Part shown: piece by piece, positions 50,013 through 58,880 of the stretch
Layout: each line of letters starts with the position of its first letter
Numbering within the stretch: the first letter of the stretch is position 1
Assembly: GCA_910583695.1 (NCBI GenBank)
Contig: CAJTZL010000001.1
Coordinates: 104,149-168,148 of the forward strand
From: an uncultured Oscillibacter sp.
GTDB taxonomy: Bacteria; Bacillota; Clostridia; Oscillospirales; Oscillospiraceae
DNA: 64,000 bases
Direction of reading: 5' to 3'
Notes under the pieces: generated by a model
What the model saw: only the letters and a program-made list of their open reading frames with translations
Told to the model about the DNA's origin: nothing
Databases searched by the model: none
Translations under genes and position numbers: made by a program

Positions 50013-51350
50013 ATGGAAACCAAGCTGGACTCCTACCACCGGCCCGTGACGGGCCGAAACATTCTGCGCTTCGCCCTGCCCACCATCGTCATGACGGTGT
50101 TCAACACCTTCTACACCATGGTGGACGGCCTTTTCGTCTCCAACCTCATCGGCCCCGCCGCCCTGTCCGCCGTCAATCTCACCGCCCCGGCCATCGGGCT
50201 CATCACCGCCGTGTCCGGCATGCTGGCCACAGGGGGCAGTGCCGTGGTGATGAAGAAGATGGGCCAGGGCCAAGCGCGGGAGGCCTGGCAGGACTTTACC
50301 CTGCTGATTCTCACCAACGCCGCCGTCGGGGCTCTCATGATGGCCCTGGGCTACGGCCTGATGGACACGCTGCTGGGAGCCATGGGCCTGTCGGCGGAGG
50401 TCTTCGGCTTCTGCCGCGCCTACCTGAGCGACTATCTGCTGTTCACCATTCCCATTCTCCTGATGTATAACTTCTCCCTCTACCTCATCGCAGCGGACCG
50501 CTCCAGGCTGTCCCTGATCTGCACCGTGGCGGGAGGCGTGACCAACATCGTCCTGGATTATGCCTTCATCGCCCTGGCAGGCCTGGGCATCCGGGGAGCC
50601 GCCCTTGCCACGGGGCTGGGCTATTCCATCACCGCCGTGGTGGGCTTCCTGGTCTTTTGCAGGAAGGACAGCCTGCTGCACTTCCAGAAGCCGGTCTTCC
50701 GGGGCGGCGTGCTGTTCCACGCCTCCGCCAACGGCCTGTCGGAGCTGGCCACTTCCCTGGTGTCCGGAATCACCACACTGCTGTTCAATCTGGCAATGCT
50801 GCACTACGTCGGAGAGGACGGCGTGGCCGCCATCACAATCATCATGTATGTCCTGATGTTCGTCAGCGCCCTGTTCATCGGCTACTCTTACGGCGTGGCC
50901 CCCATGATCAGCTACTATCACGGGGAGGGAAGCCGGGAGAAGCTGAAAAAGCTGGTGAGGTTCAGCTTGAAGTTCATACTGGGGACCTCCGCTCTCTGTG
51001 CCGCCGTTTCCATCCTGGCGTCCCCGGCGCTGGTCGGCGTGTTCACCCGCCCCGGCACTCCGGTCTATGAGCTGGCGGTGACGGGAAACCGGCTGTGCTC
51101 CATCGCTCTGCTCTTCGTGGGACTGAACGTGTTCGCCAGCGGCATGTTTACCGCGCTGTCCAACGGCGTGGTGTCCGCCCTGCTGGCCTTCTCCCGGTCC
51201 TTTCTGTTTACCGCCGCCAGCATCCGGCTGCTGCCGGTTCTTTTGGGCGGCGTCACCGGCGTGTGGCTGGCGACGCCCGTGGCGGAGCTGCTGGGAGTGG
51301 TCATGGCGGCGGCTCTGCTGGGGCGGTACCGAAACCGGTACGGGTATTGA
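50013..51350 (+). CDS. MATE-family multidrug efflux transporter
   Basis: A 445-aa inner-membrane transporter with 12 helices in two halves. The first half shows LPTIVMTVFNTFYTMVDGLFVSNLIGPAALSAVNL, the usual MATE opening, and GGSAVVMKKMGQG; the second half shows NGLSELATSLVSGITTLLFN and GYSYGVAPMISYYHGEG. It exports cationic drugs or metabolites using Na+ or H+. Expression is probably induced by the divergent MerR protein. GGAGGT site before the ATG. Confidence 0.94.
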   Translation: METKLDSYHRPVTGRNILRFALPTIVMTVFNTFYTMVDGLFVSNLIGPAALSAVNLTAPAIGLITAVSGMLATGGSAVVMKKMGQGQAREAWQDFTLLILTNAAVGALMMALGYGLMDTLLGAMGLSAEVFGFCRAYLSDYLLFTIPILLMYNFSLYLIAADRSRLSLICTVAGGVTNIVLDYAFIALAGLGIRGAALATGLGYSITAVVGFLVFCRKDSLLHFQKPVFRGGVLFHASANGLSELATSLVSGITTLLFNLAMLHYVGEDGVAAITIIMYVLMFVSALFIGYSYGVAPMISYYHGEGSREKLKKLVRFSLKFILGTSALCAAVSILASPALVGVFTRPGTPVYELAVTGNRLCSIALLFVGLNVFASGMFTALSNGVVSALLAFSRSFLFTAASIRLLPVLLGGVTGVWLATPVAELLGVVMAAALLGRYRNRYGY

Positions 51351-51697
51351 CGCCCCGGAAAGCCTCCGCACGGAACCGCGGAGTCATGCAGACAGGAAAA
51401 GCGCTCTTTCCCCGCAAGGGGGACAGGAAGGCCGCCAGCGGCAGAACCGCCGGCGGCCTCCCTGTCTGCATGCGCTTTCTTCCGATCCGAACGGTGCCGG
51501 CAGACGCCGGTCTCTTTGAGCAGGCTTTGTGTGCTTGCACAAGAATTTACCTAAATAATCATGCACACCGACGAAACCCGCGGTCCATGCAACTCATGGG
51601 GAATCTCCGCCCCTGCCCGCGGGGCAGATGGGAAGATATCAGCATTCTTTCAAGCTCTTCCCCTGGACACCCGGGCGTTTTCCCCGCCCGGCGTCTA
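51351..51697. other. Non-coding gap with competing hairpins after the MATE gene
   Basis: No credible gene. A 20-bp GC hairpin at 51422-51466 (GACAGG...CCTGTC outer arms, GGCCGCC/GGCGGCC core) can compete with a pairing of ATGCAGACAGG (51386-51396) and CCTGTCTGCAT (51461-51471). The rest shows nothing I can name. Confidence 0.6.
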
Positions 51698-51727
51698 TTG
51701 ACACTAAAAGGGAAAAAATAGTATAAT
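51698..51727 (+). promoter_or_regulatory. Strong sigma-70 promoter for the hybrid kinase operon
   Basis: TTGACA (51698-51703), 18-bp spacer, TATAAT (51722-51727). Confidence 0.85.
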
Positions 51728-51826
51728 AGAAAAACTGCAACCTGGAGTCTGCTTTGCAAGCCGGAAACGATTCCCATCTCGGATGGCCGGGCGCTTCTCT
51801 CTAGAGCGTCAGAATGGAGACTGCCA

Positions 51827-54385
51827 ATGAAAAAAACTCCAAACAAATCGGAAAGCCCGCGGGGATTTCCCCTGCTTCTCTCCATCATTCTAATTTTCTG
51901 CATGTTCGGTTCCATTGTATTCGGAGTGTCGCGGAAAATCAGTAGGGAGATGTCCGAATCCGCCATCCAGAACCTGAGCGAGAGCCTGGACCTCATTCAA
52001 AGCACCATGGAGGCCATCCTGCGGAGCGAGGTGGAGTTTCAGGGGCTGATCGCCCAGGAGATCGCCCGAGTGGAGGACCCGGAGGATTATATCCGCGGCT
52101 ATGAGAAAAACCGGACCATGTCCAAAATGTCCCTGATCCTCTCCGGGGAATCCCAGGGCATTTCCAACACCGGGGAGGCCTTTACCGAAGAGGGGCTGGA
52201 CTTCTCCGCCGGCGGCACGGTGATGGGCATGCCGGTTTCCCAGTCTTACCTGAACTATATGGGAACCTGGTCCTACACCATCAAGCATCCCGTCCGGCGG
52301 GACGGCCGGGAAATCGGAACCCTGTACGCCGAATATGTCTACGACGCCATTGACGAGTCCCTGCCGGCGGGCTTCTACAACCAGAAGGCCGCCCTCTACG
52401 TCATGGACGCGGAGAGCGAGCGCTTTGTCCTCAAGCCCAAGGGCATGGGCCAGCGAAACGCGGGACACCTGAACCTGACGGACTTCTACCGGGCCAACGA
52501 CCTCCGGGACCCTGCCATCCAGGCGGAGGTAGCTTCCTGCCTGGACAGCGGGCGTGACCTCCTGTTTTATCACGACATCCGGGGAGCGGATGCGCTGAAC
52601 TACATGTGGTCCGTCAATGGCGGGACCATCTTTCTGGTGGGCTATGTGCCGGTGGAGGCCATCCAGCAGGAGGGGCGGAGCATCAATCAGAATCTTTTCT
52701 TTGTCGTGGTCTCCATGCTGGCGGCGTTTTTCCTGTGCATCCTTCTGTACTACCTCAACTGGCAGCAGCAGGATAAGCTCCGCAGGGAGCAGGAGGAGGA
52801 GCGGAGGCTCCACAGCCAGCAGCTGGCGGAGGCCCTCCAGGCCGCCCAGATCGCCAGCGAATCCAAGACCACCTTCCTCTCCAACATGTCCCACGACATC
52901 CGCACGCCCATGAACGCCGTGCTGGGCTTCACCTCCCTACTCTCCCGAGACGCGGGGGACCCGGTCAAGGTGCGGGAGTACACGAAGAAAATCACGGCCT
53001 CCGGCCAGCACCTCCTCAGCCTGATCAACGACATTCTGGACGTCTCCAAGATCGAGAGCGGAAAGGTGGTGCTGAACCTGGAGGAATTTTCCCTCAACGA
53101 CGTGATTTCCTCCGTGGACGCCATCATCCAGCCCATGGCCCGAGCCCGGGGCCAGGGCTTCTACCTGGAAGTGACCGGGGTCCGCCATGAGTATCTGGTG
53201 GGAGACGAAACCCGGATCAATCAAATTCTGATCAACCTCCTCTCCAACGCCGTGAAGTACACGCCGGAGGGAGGCCACATCTGGCTGCGCATCATCGGGA
53301 TGAAGCAGCGCTCCAGTCAGTATGAGCACATCCGCATTGAGGTGGAGGACGACGGCTACGGGATGACCCCGGAGTACCTGACCACCATCTTCGACGCCTT
53401 CACCCGGGCGGAAAACAGCACCACCAACAAGGTCCAGGGCACCGGACTGGGCATGGCCATCACCAAGAGCATTGTGGAGCTTATGGGTGGAACCATCAGC
53501 GTCTCCAGCGAGGTGAACCGGGGCTCCCTCTTCCAGGTGGACCTGGAGCTCCGCATTCAGGAGGGACAGGCGGACCGGCAGTTCTGGGAAACACGCGGCG
53601 TCACCCGGGTCCTGGCGGTGGACGGAGACGAGGAGGACCGGGAGGACATCCAGGCCCTCATGCAGGCCACGGGGGTCCGGCTGGACGCCGCCCCCGGCGT
53701 GGAGGAGGCCCTGGCATGGATTCGGGACGGCGGGGCCTATCAGATCGCCCTGCTGGACTGGGACGCCCACGGCCTGACCGCGGCTCAGGCACTGCGGGAG
53801 GTTCTGCCGGACTCCGTGCCCATTCTGCTCCTCACCGCCTGCGGCGAGGAGAGCCTGGAAGACGCCCTGCGGATTCCATACACCCGCATCCTGGAGAAGC
53901 CCTTCTTTGTCTCCGCCTTCCAGGAGAAGATGGAGGAGCTCTGGGGAAACGCACCCGGCGAAGCCGCGCCGGAGGAGACCTGCAGCCTGGAGGGGCTGCG
54001 GTTCCTGGCCGCGGAGGACAATGAGATCAACGCGGAGATTCTGGCGGAGCTTTTGGAGCTGGAGGGGGCCTCCTGCGAAATCATGGAGAACGGCCGCCTG
54101 GCGGTGGAGCGCTTCCAGGAAGCGCCGGAGGGGCAGTTCGACGCGATTTTGATGGATGTCCAGATGCCGGTGATGAACGGCCACGAGGCCGCCCGGGCCA
54201 TCCGCGCCCTGGAGCGCCCGGACGCAGCCAGCATCCCCATCATCGCCATGACGGCCAACGCCTTTGCCGAGGACGAAAAGGCGGCCCTAGACGCCGGCAT
54301 GGACGCCCACGTGGCCAAACCCCTGGATATGGAGCTTTTGAAAAAAGTAATCCGTCATTGTGTCAGACGAAAGGAAGCATCGTGA
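51827..54385 (+). CDS. Hybrid sensor histidine kinase with two receiver domains
   Basis: An 852-aa membrane kinase. Helices at about 10-32 and 288-306 enclose a 255-residue extracellular sensor (dCache-like layout). Then a coiled coil, HisKA with FLSNMSHDIRTPMN (His356), HATPase (NLLSNAVKYTPEGG, VEDDGYGM, GTGLGMAI), a degenerate receiver (LAVDGDEEDRED, LLDWDAHG) and a canonical receiver at the C terminus (ILMDVQMPVMNG, Asp777; MTANAF; KPL). No DNA-binding domain, so output must pass to another protein. The next gene, a solute-binding lipoprotein, overlaps its stop codon and may be a sensing partner. Confidence 0.93.
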   Translation: MKKTPNKSESPRGFPLLLSIILIFCMFGSIVFGVSRKISREMSESAIQNLSESLDLIQSTMEAILRSEVEFQGLIAQEIARVEDPEDYIRGYEKNRTMSKMSLILSGESQGISNTGEAFTEEGLDFSAGGTVMGMPVSQSYLNYMGTWSYTIKHPVRRDGREIGTLYAEYVYDAIDESLPAGFYNQKAALYVMDAESERFVLKPKGMGQRNAGHLNLTDFYRANDLRDPAIQAEVASCLDSGRDLLFYHDIRGADALNYMWSVNGGTIFLVGYVPVEAIQQEGRSINQNLFFVVVSMLAAFFLCILLYYLNWQQQDKLRREQEEERRLHSQQLAEALQAAQIASESKTTFLSNMSHDIRTPMNAVLGFTSLLSRDAGDPVKVREYTKKITASGQHLLSLINDILDVSKIESGKVVLNLEEFSLNDVISSVDAIIQPMARARGQGFYLEVTGVRHEYLVGDETRINQILINLLSNAVKYTPEGGHIWLRIIGMKQRSSQYEHIRIEVEDDGYGMTPEYLTTIFDAFTRAENSTTNKVQGTGLGMAITKSIVELMGGTISVSSEVNRGSLFQVDLELRIQEGQADRQFWETRGVTRVLAVDGDEEDREDIQALMQATGVRLDAAPGVEEALAWIRDGGAYQIALLDWDAHGLTAAQALREVLPDSVPILLLTACGEESLEDALRIPYTRILEKPFFVSAFQEKMEELWGNAPGEAAPEETCSLEGLRFLAAEDNEINAEILAELLELEGASCEIMENGRLAVERFQEAPEGQFDAILMDVQMPVMNGHEAARAIRALERPDAASIPIIAMTANAFAEDEKAALDAGMDAHVAKPLDMELLKKVIRHCVRRKEAS

Positions 54386-55698
54386 TGAACCCTATCCCAA
54401 GAACACGGAGCCGGGCCGCCGCCTTCCTGGCGGGGCTTCTGGCCCTGTCCCTGACCGCCTGCGGCGGCAGGGCAAACCCCAAGAACCTGATTCCCCAAGA
54501 CACGGAGGAAGAGCGGGTGGTCAATTTTTTCAGCCCTATGGAAAAGTCCGACCCCAACGCGGAGAATGTGGCCCGGACCGCATCGGACCTGACGGTTATG
54601 ATGGCGGAGGAACAACTGGGCATCACCATGGTCTACCGGACCTATACGGCGGAAAACTACCAGGACAAAACCTACGACGAGGTGTCTCTGGACCGGGCCC
54701 GGAGCAATCTGGACGACATTTACCTGCTGAACCCGGATACCATCCTGACCCTGGGGGCGGAGGGAAAGCTGATGGACCTGTCGGGACTGGACAGCGTCAA
54801 GAACCTGCGGGACATCATCCTGGCCGCCAATACGGTGGACGGAAAGCTGGTGGCCATCCCCCAGGAGGTGGTGGCCTACGGGCTGTTCGTCAACAAGGAC
54901 CTCTTCGACCGGTACGGCCTTGCCCTGCCGGAGACGCCGGAGGACTTTTTGGAGTGCTGCCGGGTGTTTCGGGAAAACGGCATTGAGACCCCCGTGGGCG
55001 CCAACCGCTGGTGGCTGGAAACCTTCGTCTTCGCCCAGGCCTATGCGGACCTCTATAACGGCGGAAACACGGAGGCGGAAATCGCCGCCCTCAACAGCGG
55101 CGAGGCCCGGTACAGCGACTATCTGCGCCCCGGCTTCGAATTTCTCCAGACCCTCATCGACGAGGGCTATATCGACGCGGAGAAAGCCGCTGTCAGCGAA
55201 GCCATTGAGGGAGAGGGCCCCGACTTCCTGGCGGGGAAAACCCCCATTGTCATGGCCTACTGGGGGGCGGCGAATACGGCCACCGCCTATGGAAATACGG
55301 ACTTTGAGATGCAGGTCATCGGCTTCCCCAGCAGCCGGGGACAGATGCCGGTGATGCCCATGACGGGCATCGGCATAGGAGCGGAGGCGGAGCACCGGGA
55401 GGACGCCGCCAGGGTCCTGGAAGTGATAACCTCTGACGAGGCCCTCCAGATTTACTCGGAGACCAACCGGGTGATCTCCCCCTCCAAAAACATAAAGGTG
55501 GACTGCGTCCCCGCCCTGAAGCCCCTGAACGACCGGATTGAGGAAGGGGTTTACGTCCTGGGCTCCAACGCGGGCATGAACGTGGAGCAGTGGGGAAACA
55601 CCTGCCTGATTGTGCGGGACCTGCTGAACGGCGCGTCGGTAGACGCATGCATGGCGGCCTTTGACGAGCTGCAGGCCGCGGCCATAAATCCGGCATAA
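54385..55698 (+). CDS. Family 1 extracellular solute-binding lipoprotein coupled to the hybrid kinase
   Basis: A 437-aa binding protein. Signal and lipobox (FLAGLLALSLTACGG) are followed by an SBP_bac_1-like fold: AVPIPQEVV-like VAIPQEVVAYGLFVNKDLFDRYGLALPETPEDFLECCRVFRENGIETPVG, then AEAEHREDAARVLEVITSDEALQIYSETNRVISPSK. The ATG at 54385 overlaps the kinase TGA by one base (TGATG). No permease or ATPase gene is adjacent and a terminator follows, so it probably feeds ligand information to the kinase sensor rather than a transporter (inference). Confidence 0.88.
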   Translation: MNPIPRTRSRAAAFLAGLLALSLTACGGRANPKNLIPQDTEEERVVNFFSPMEKSDPNAENVARTASDLTVMMAEEQLGITMVYRTYTAENYQDKTYDEVSLDRARSNLDDIYLLNPDTILTLGAEGKLMDLSGLDSVKNLRDIILAANTVDGKLVAIPQEVVAYGLFVNKDLFDRYGLALPETPEDFLECCRVFRENGIETPVGANRWWLETFVFAQAYADLYNGGNTEAEIAALNSGEARYSDYLRPGFEFLQTLIDEGYIDAEKAAVSEAIEGEGPDFLAGKTPIVMAYWGAANTATAYGNTDFEMQVIGFPSSRGQMPVMPMTGIGIGAEAEHREDAARVLEVITSDEALQIYSETNRVISPSKNIKVDCVPALKPLNDRIEEGVYVLGSNAGMNVEQWGNTCLIVRDLLNGASVDACMAAFDELQAAAINPA

Positions 55699-55705
55699 AG
55701 CATCC

Positions 55706-55742
55706 AGCGCCCCAGCCGCTTCGTGCGGCTGGGGCGCTTTTA
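55706..55742 (+). terminator. Rho-independent terminator of the hybrid kinase operon
   Basis: Perfect 14-bp stem AGCGCCCCAGCCGC / GCGGCTGGGGCGCT with loop TTCGT, then TTTTAT. Confidence 0.92.
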
Positions 55743-55766
55743 TCCGTATGGCGGCAATCCGCCGCC

Positions 55767-55829
55767 TCAGCCCGCCAGAAAGGTGAGGCTGAATGCCAGA
55801 ACCAAAATCAGCGCAAGCATGCAGGTCAT
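55767..55829 (-). CDS. Tiny hydrophobic ORF (20 aa)
   Basis: ATG at 55829 to TGA at 55767 encodes MTCMLALILVLAFSLTFLAG, a single membrane-spanning helix. It has a proper AAAGGAG site seven bases upstream and begins 12 bp after the stop of the secreted paralog gene before it, so it would be the last gene of that operon. Too short to assign; it could be a membrane microprotein. Confidence 0.5.
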   Translation of the reverse strand: MTCMLALILVLAFSLTFLAG

Positions 55830-55841
55830 CGGTTTTCTCCT

Positions 55842-56753
55842 TTAGCGCCCCAGGCGTTGTCCCTCTCCCCGTTCAAGGGCCGCCCGCACTTCCTCCATGG
55901 TCATGCCAGTGGTGTCCAGATGTCCCTGGCACCCTCCCTTATATTCCCCAATCACCTTCCCCTCGGAGTCGTACAGGGGGATGGTGTATTCGTGGGGGCA
56001 CGCTTCCTCAGACAGCCCGCGCAGGGCCGCGCCGCCCTTTTGCAGCTCCTCGTCCCGAATATACCCCTCGGGACGACCCTCCGGCGGGTATTCCGCCATA
56101 TGCTCCAGATCCGGCCAGTAGCCCACGTACTCCGACAGCAGGACGCTTCCATAGCTCTCCCCCTTGCTGTTCTTGGGGTAGTCCCCGTTCACCAGGGTGG
56201 CCAGCAGCGTCTCCTTCGCGGACAGGTCGCTGAGGCACTCCTCGTTTCCCACCTTCCACTCGGCCCGCCGCCCGCCGTTCTTGTCGATGAATACCTTCTC
56301 CGGGCCCTGGTAAGCCGTGGGATCGCTGTCCGGCAGCAGGGTCCCGCCCCGGCTGGCGATGAGGGCCTTGTCCCCCAGCTTGGCGTTCATGGGCACGCCG
56401 GAGGCGGGCTTTCTTTCCGGCGCGGCGGCGGGCTGTTTTCCCAGAAGGATGGTCTTGGTGCCGGAGTCATAGCCCACTTCCACACCCAACAGCTCGCTGA
56501 TGGTGCGGATGGGAAGGTAATTCGTTTTGCCTCCCGCCGCGTCGGTGTAGAGGATGCTTCCAGGAATCTTCTGGCCGTTGGCGGCCACAATGTCCTGTCC
56601 CGCCGTGATCTTCCGGGTCCCCTCCACGGAGACGTTGGCGAAGTTATAGCTCACCTTTCCCGACGCCGCCAGGGCGGTGGTCAGGCAGGCGGCTAGAGCC
56701 AGAGCCGTGACGGCTCCGCTGAGGAAGGAGGCGATATGTTTGGTCTTTTTCAT
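55842..56753 (-). CDS. Secreted protein with copper-amine-oxidase-N-like domain, copy 2
   Basis: A 303-aa exported protein. The signal peptide (FLSGAVTALALAACLTTALAAS) is followed by a CuAO-N/stalk-like repeat (IVAANGQKIPGSILYTDAAGGKTNYLPIRTISELLGVEVGYDSGTKTILLG) found in Firmicutes surface proteins, then an uncharacterised region ending in HLDTTGMTMEEVRAALERGEG. The ATG at 56753 follows AAAGGAC-type purines. The first 110 residues are nearly identical, in DNA as well, to the copy upstream. It shares that operon, 56 bp downstream. Confidence 0.82.
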   Translation of the reverse strand: MKKTKHIASFLSGAVTALALAACLTTALAASGKVSYNFANVSVEGTRKITAGQDIVAANGQKIPGSILYTDAAGGKTNYLPIRTISELLGVEVGYDSGTKTILLGKQPAAAPERKPASGVPMNAKLGDKALIASRGGTLLPDSDPTAYQGPEKVFIDKNGGRRAEWKVGNEECLSDLSAKETLLATLVNGDYPKNSKGESYGSVLLSEYVGYWPDLEHMAEYPPEGRPEGYIRDEELQKGGAALRGLSEEACPHEYTIPLYDSEGKVIGEYKGGCQGHLDTTGMTMEEVRAALERGEGQRLGR

Positions 56754-56809
56754 GATAAAAGTCCTTTCTTTTTCATTCTCTGGCAGAGTGAAGACGACGT
56801 GCTGTTTTA

Positions 56810-57703
56810 TTACCAAGTTGGGCCCCGCATAATAACTTCCTGGGCCTCCTCCAGGGTCAGCCCTTCCGTATCATAATGCCCTTCACAACCCACTTTGTAC
56901 TCGCCGATGACATTCCCCTCAGAATTGTACAGGGGGATGGAGTACCAGTGGGGACACTCCTCCTTGGAAAGGCCCCGCAAGGCCGTCCCGGCCTCATGCA
57001 GCTCGGCCTCCCGGATATAGCCCTCGGGGCGGCCCTCCGGCGGATAGGCAGCCAAATGATGCAGGTCCGGCCAGTAGCCCACATAGTCCGCCAGCTGGAT
57101 ATCGCCATAGCTCTCCCCCTTGCTGTTTTTGGGGTAATCCCCGTTCACCAGGGCTTTCAGCAGCGTTTTGTCGTTTTCCTGGAGAGCTTTTTCATTTCCC
57201 ACCATCCACTCAGACTGTAACTCTCCGTTCTTGTCCCGAAACAGTTTTTCATTCCCCACGTAGGAATCCGGATCGCTGTCCGGCAGGAGGGTCCCGCCCC
57301 GGCTGGTAATGAGGGCCTTGTCCCCCAGCTTGGCGTTCATGGGCACGCCGGAGGAGGGGCTGGTCTCCGGCTTAGCGGCGGGCTGCTTGCCCAGCTGGAT
57401 GGTCTTGGTGCCGGAGTCATAGCCCACCTCCACGCCTAAAAGCTCACTGATGGTGCGGATGGGGAGGTAGTTCGTCTTTCCCCCCGCCGCGTCGGTGTAG
57501 AGGATGCTTCCGGGAATCTTCTGGCCGTTAGCGGCCACGATGTCCTGTCCCGCCGTGATTTTCCGGGTTCCCTCCACGGAGACGTTGGCGAAGTTATAGC
57601 TTACCTTTCCCGACGCCGCCAGGGCGGTGGTCAGGCAGGCGGCCAGGGCCAGAGCCGTGACGGCTCCGCTGAGGAAGGAGGCAATGTGTCTGGTTTTCTT
57701 CAT
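56810..57703 (-). CDS. Secreted protein with copper-amine-oxidase-N-like domain, copy 1
   Basis: A 297-aa exported paralog of the next gene. Signal peptide, then the CuAO-N-like repeat (TNYLPIRTISELLGVEVGYDSGTKTIQLGKQPA), then a C-terminal region with GDYPKNSKGESYGD, YVGYWPDLHHLAAYPPEGRPEGYIR and HYDTEGLTLEEAQ, shared with copy 2. The start at 57703 has AGGAGTG. A GTTGCG-N15-CGTCTTA promoter lies 52 bp upstream, the same as in front of the ECF sigma gene at 58855-59433, so it is a likely target of that sigma factor. Function unknown. Confidence 0.82.
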   Translation of the reverse strand: MKKTRHIASFLSGAVTALALAACLTTALAASGKVSYNFANVSVEGTRKITAGQDIVAANGQKIPGSILYTDAAGGKTNYLPIRTISELLGVEVGYDSGTKTIQLGKQPAAKPETSPSSGVPMNAKLGDKALITSRGGTLLPDSDPDSYVGNEKLFRDKNGELQSEWMVGNEKALQENDKTLLKALVNGDYPKNSKGESYGDIQLADYVGYWPDLHHLAAYPPEGRPEGYIREAELHEAGTALRGLSKEECPHWYSIPLYNSEGNVIGEYKVGCEGHYDTEGLTLEEAQEVIMRGPTW

Positions 57704-57754
57704 GGGAAACACTCCTGTCTATAGAATTTCGGGGCGGCTTGGCCCCCTGTATCA

Positions 57755-57782
57755 TAAGACGTTTGACGGCGCAAACCGCAAC
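57755..57782 (-). promoter_or_regulatory. ECF-type promoter F (regulon II): GTTGCG-N15-CGTCTTA
   Basis: Minus-strand GTTGCG (57777-57782), 15-bp spacer, CGTCTTA (57755-57761), followed by TGATA. The same elements at the same spacing precede the regulon II sigma gene (59468-59495). Confidence 0.75.
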
Positions 57783-57788
57783 GCCCCG

Positions 57789-58880
57789 CTATGGAAGAAT
57801 CCGGATATTTTCCACCACCCGGTTTACCGTAGTCAGGGTGAGCCCGTCGGAGGCGATTACGTCGATGTAGAGATTGTGGGCCAGGTCTGTTGTGACCACG
57901 TGAACATAGCCGTCCTTCACCACGCAAAGCCCCTCGTTTCCATTGATGGAAACATCCTCCACATAGTCGGCCCCCTCCGTGTCGATATGGAGGGAACCGG
58001 CTCCGTCGTAGAGGTATACCCAGAGCCACCGGCCCTCCCGGTCCTGATATTTGACGTACCAGTTGTACCGGCTCTCTCGGTAGGTGAAGCCCTCCGGCAG
58101 CCAGCAGATTTCCGCGTTTTCAAAATATCCCGCCTCGTGATGCAGCCGGAGGTTTGCCAGGACTTTGGTGGCCGTGGCAGCGGAAACGCCGCCGCAGCTC
58201 CGAACTACAAAGTAGAAGCCGTCGGCGAAGTTGTTGAGGCTGAGGATCACCTCCCCGTCCTTCTCCCAGAGCATGCCGGAATTCCCGTCGATGGAGAGGC
58301 CCTCCGAGCGGTCCGGGTTTTTCAGGTAGAGGTTCACATAGGCGTCCTCCGGATAGACCTCCACCCGGATGCTTCCGCCCCGGCCGTCCTCAAACTCCAC
58401 CCAGGCGTCGTACTCCCCGCCGCAGTAAGTGAAGCCCTCCGGCAGCCAGTTCACGTCCACCCGCTTGAAGTACTCCCCCAGGGTTCGGCCTCCTCCGGAT
58501 TCCTCGGCCCGCCGGATGTCCAGCTGGGTATACCGCCCCGTCACCGTCCGGGCCAGCTCCAGGGCCGCCTCTCGAAACTCCTCGGAGGCGGCGAAGGCGG
58601 TGGTGAACAGCGTTCCGATGATGGCGGCGATGACAGCCGCCATCCGCAGGGCCTTCCCGGTCCGCCGGAGGGCGGACCGCCGCCGCCGCCCGGAGGCGTG
58701 GCGCTCGATAATTTTCCGGCACCGCCGGTCCAGGCCCTCCGGCACGGCAGAGTCCGGGTCCGCCAGCAGCTGCCGGTTCAGCGCCTCCAGCCGTTCTCCC
58801 TCCCGGAGCATTACATCTTCCATCAGCAGGGCGAACAGGGCGTCCTCATACTGTTCAAGCAAGCGTTCTTGCCGCGTCAT
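57789..58880 (-). CDS. Membrane anti-sigma factor with duplicated sensor domain, regulon II
   Basis: A 363-aa protein: a cytosolic N terminus of about 75 residues (EQYEDALFALLMEDVMLREGERLEALNR), one membrane helix near 80-100 (MAAVIAAIIGTLFTTAFAAS), and an ectodomain with two similar units, each beginning WLPEGFTY (near residues 144 and 272), of the DUF4367-like type. It overlaps the upstream sigma gene by 26 bp. The layout is that of an anti-sigma/signal receptor paired with the sigma factor; the ligand is unknown. Confidence 0.85.
   Translation of the reverse strand: MTRQERLLEQYEDALFALLMEDVMLREGERLEALNRQLLADPDSAVPEGLDRRCRKIIERHASGRRRRSALRRTGKALRMAAVIAAIIGTLFTTAFAASEEFREAALELARTVTGRYTQLDIRRAEESGGGRTLGEYFKRVDVNWLPEGFTYCGGEYDAWVEFEDGRGGSIRVEVYPEDAYVNLYLKNPDRSEGLSIDGNSGMLWEKDGEVILSLNNFADGFYFVVRSCGGVSAATATKVLANLRLHHEAGYFENAEICWLPEGFTYRESRYNWYVKYQDREGRWLWVYLYDGAGSLHIDTEGADYVEDVSINGNEGLCVVKDGYVHVVTTDLAHNLYIDVIASDGLTLTTVNRVVENIRILP

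Noticed and set aside
56753..56810. A third copy of the GTTGCG-N15-CGTCTTA promoter between the two secreted paralogs
   Set aside because: Only a CGTCTTC-like -10 and a poor CTTGGT -35 are present; the short gap suggests cotranscription instead.
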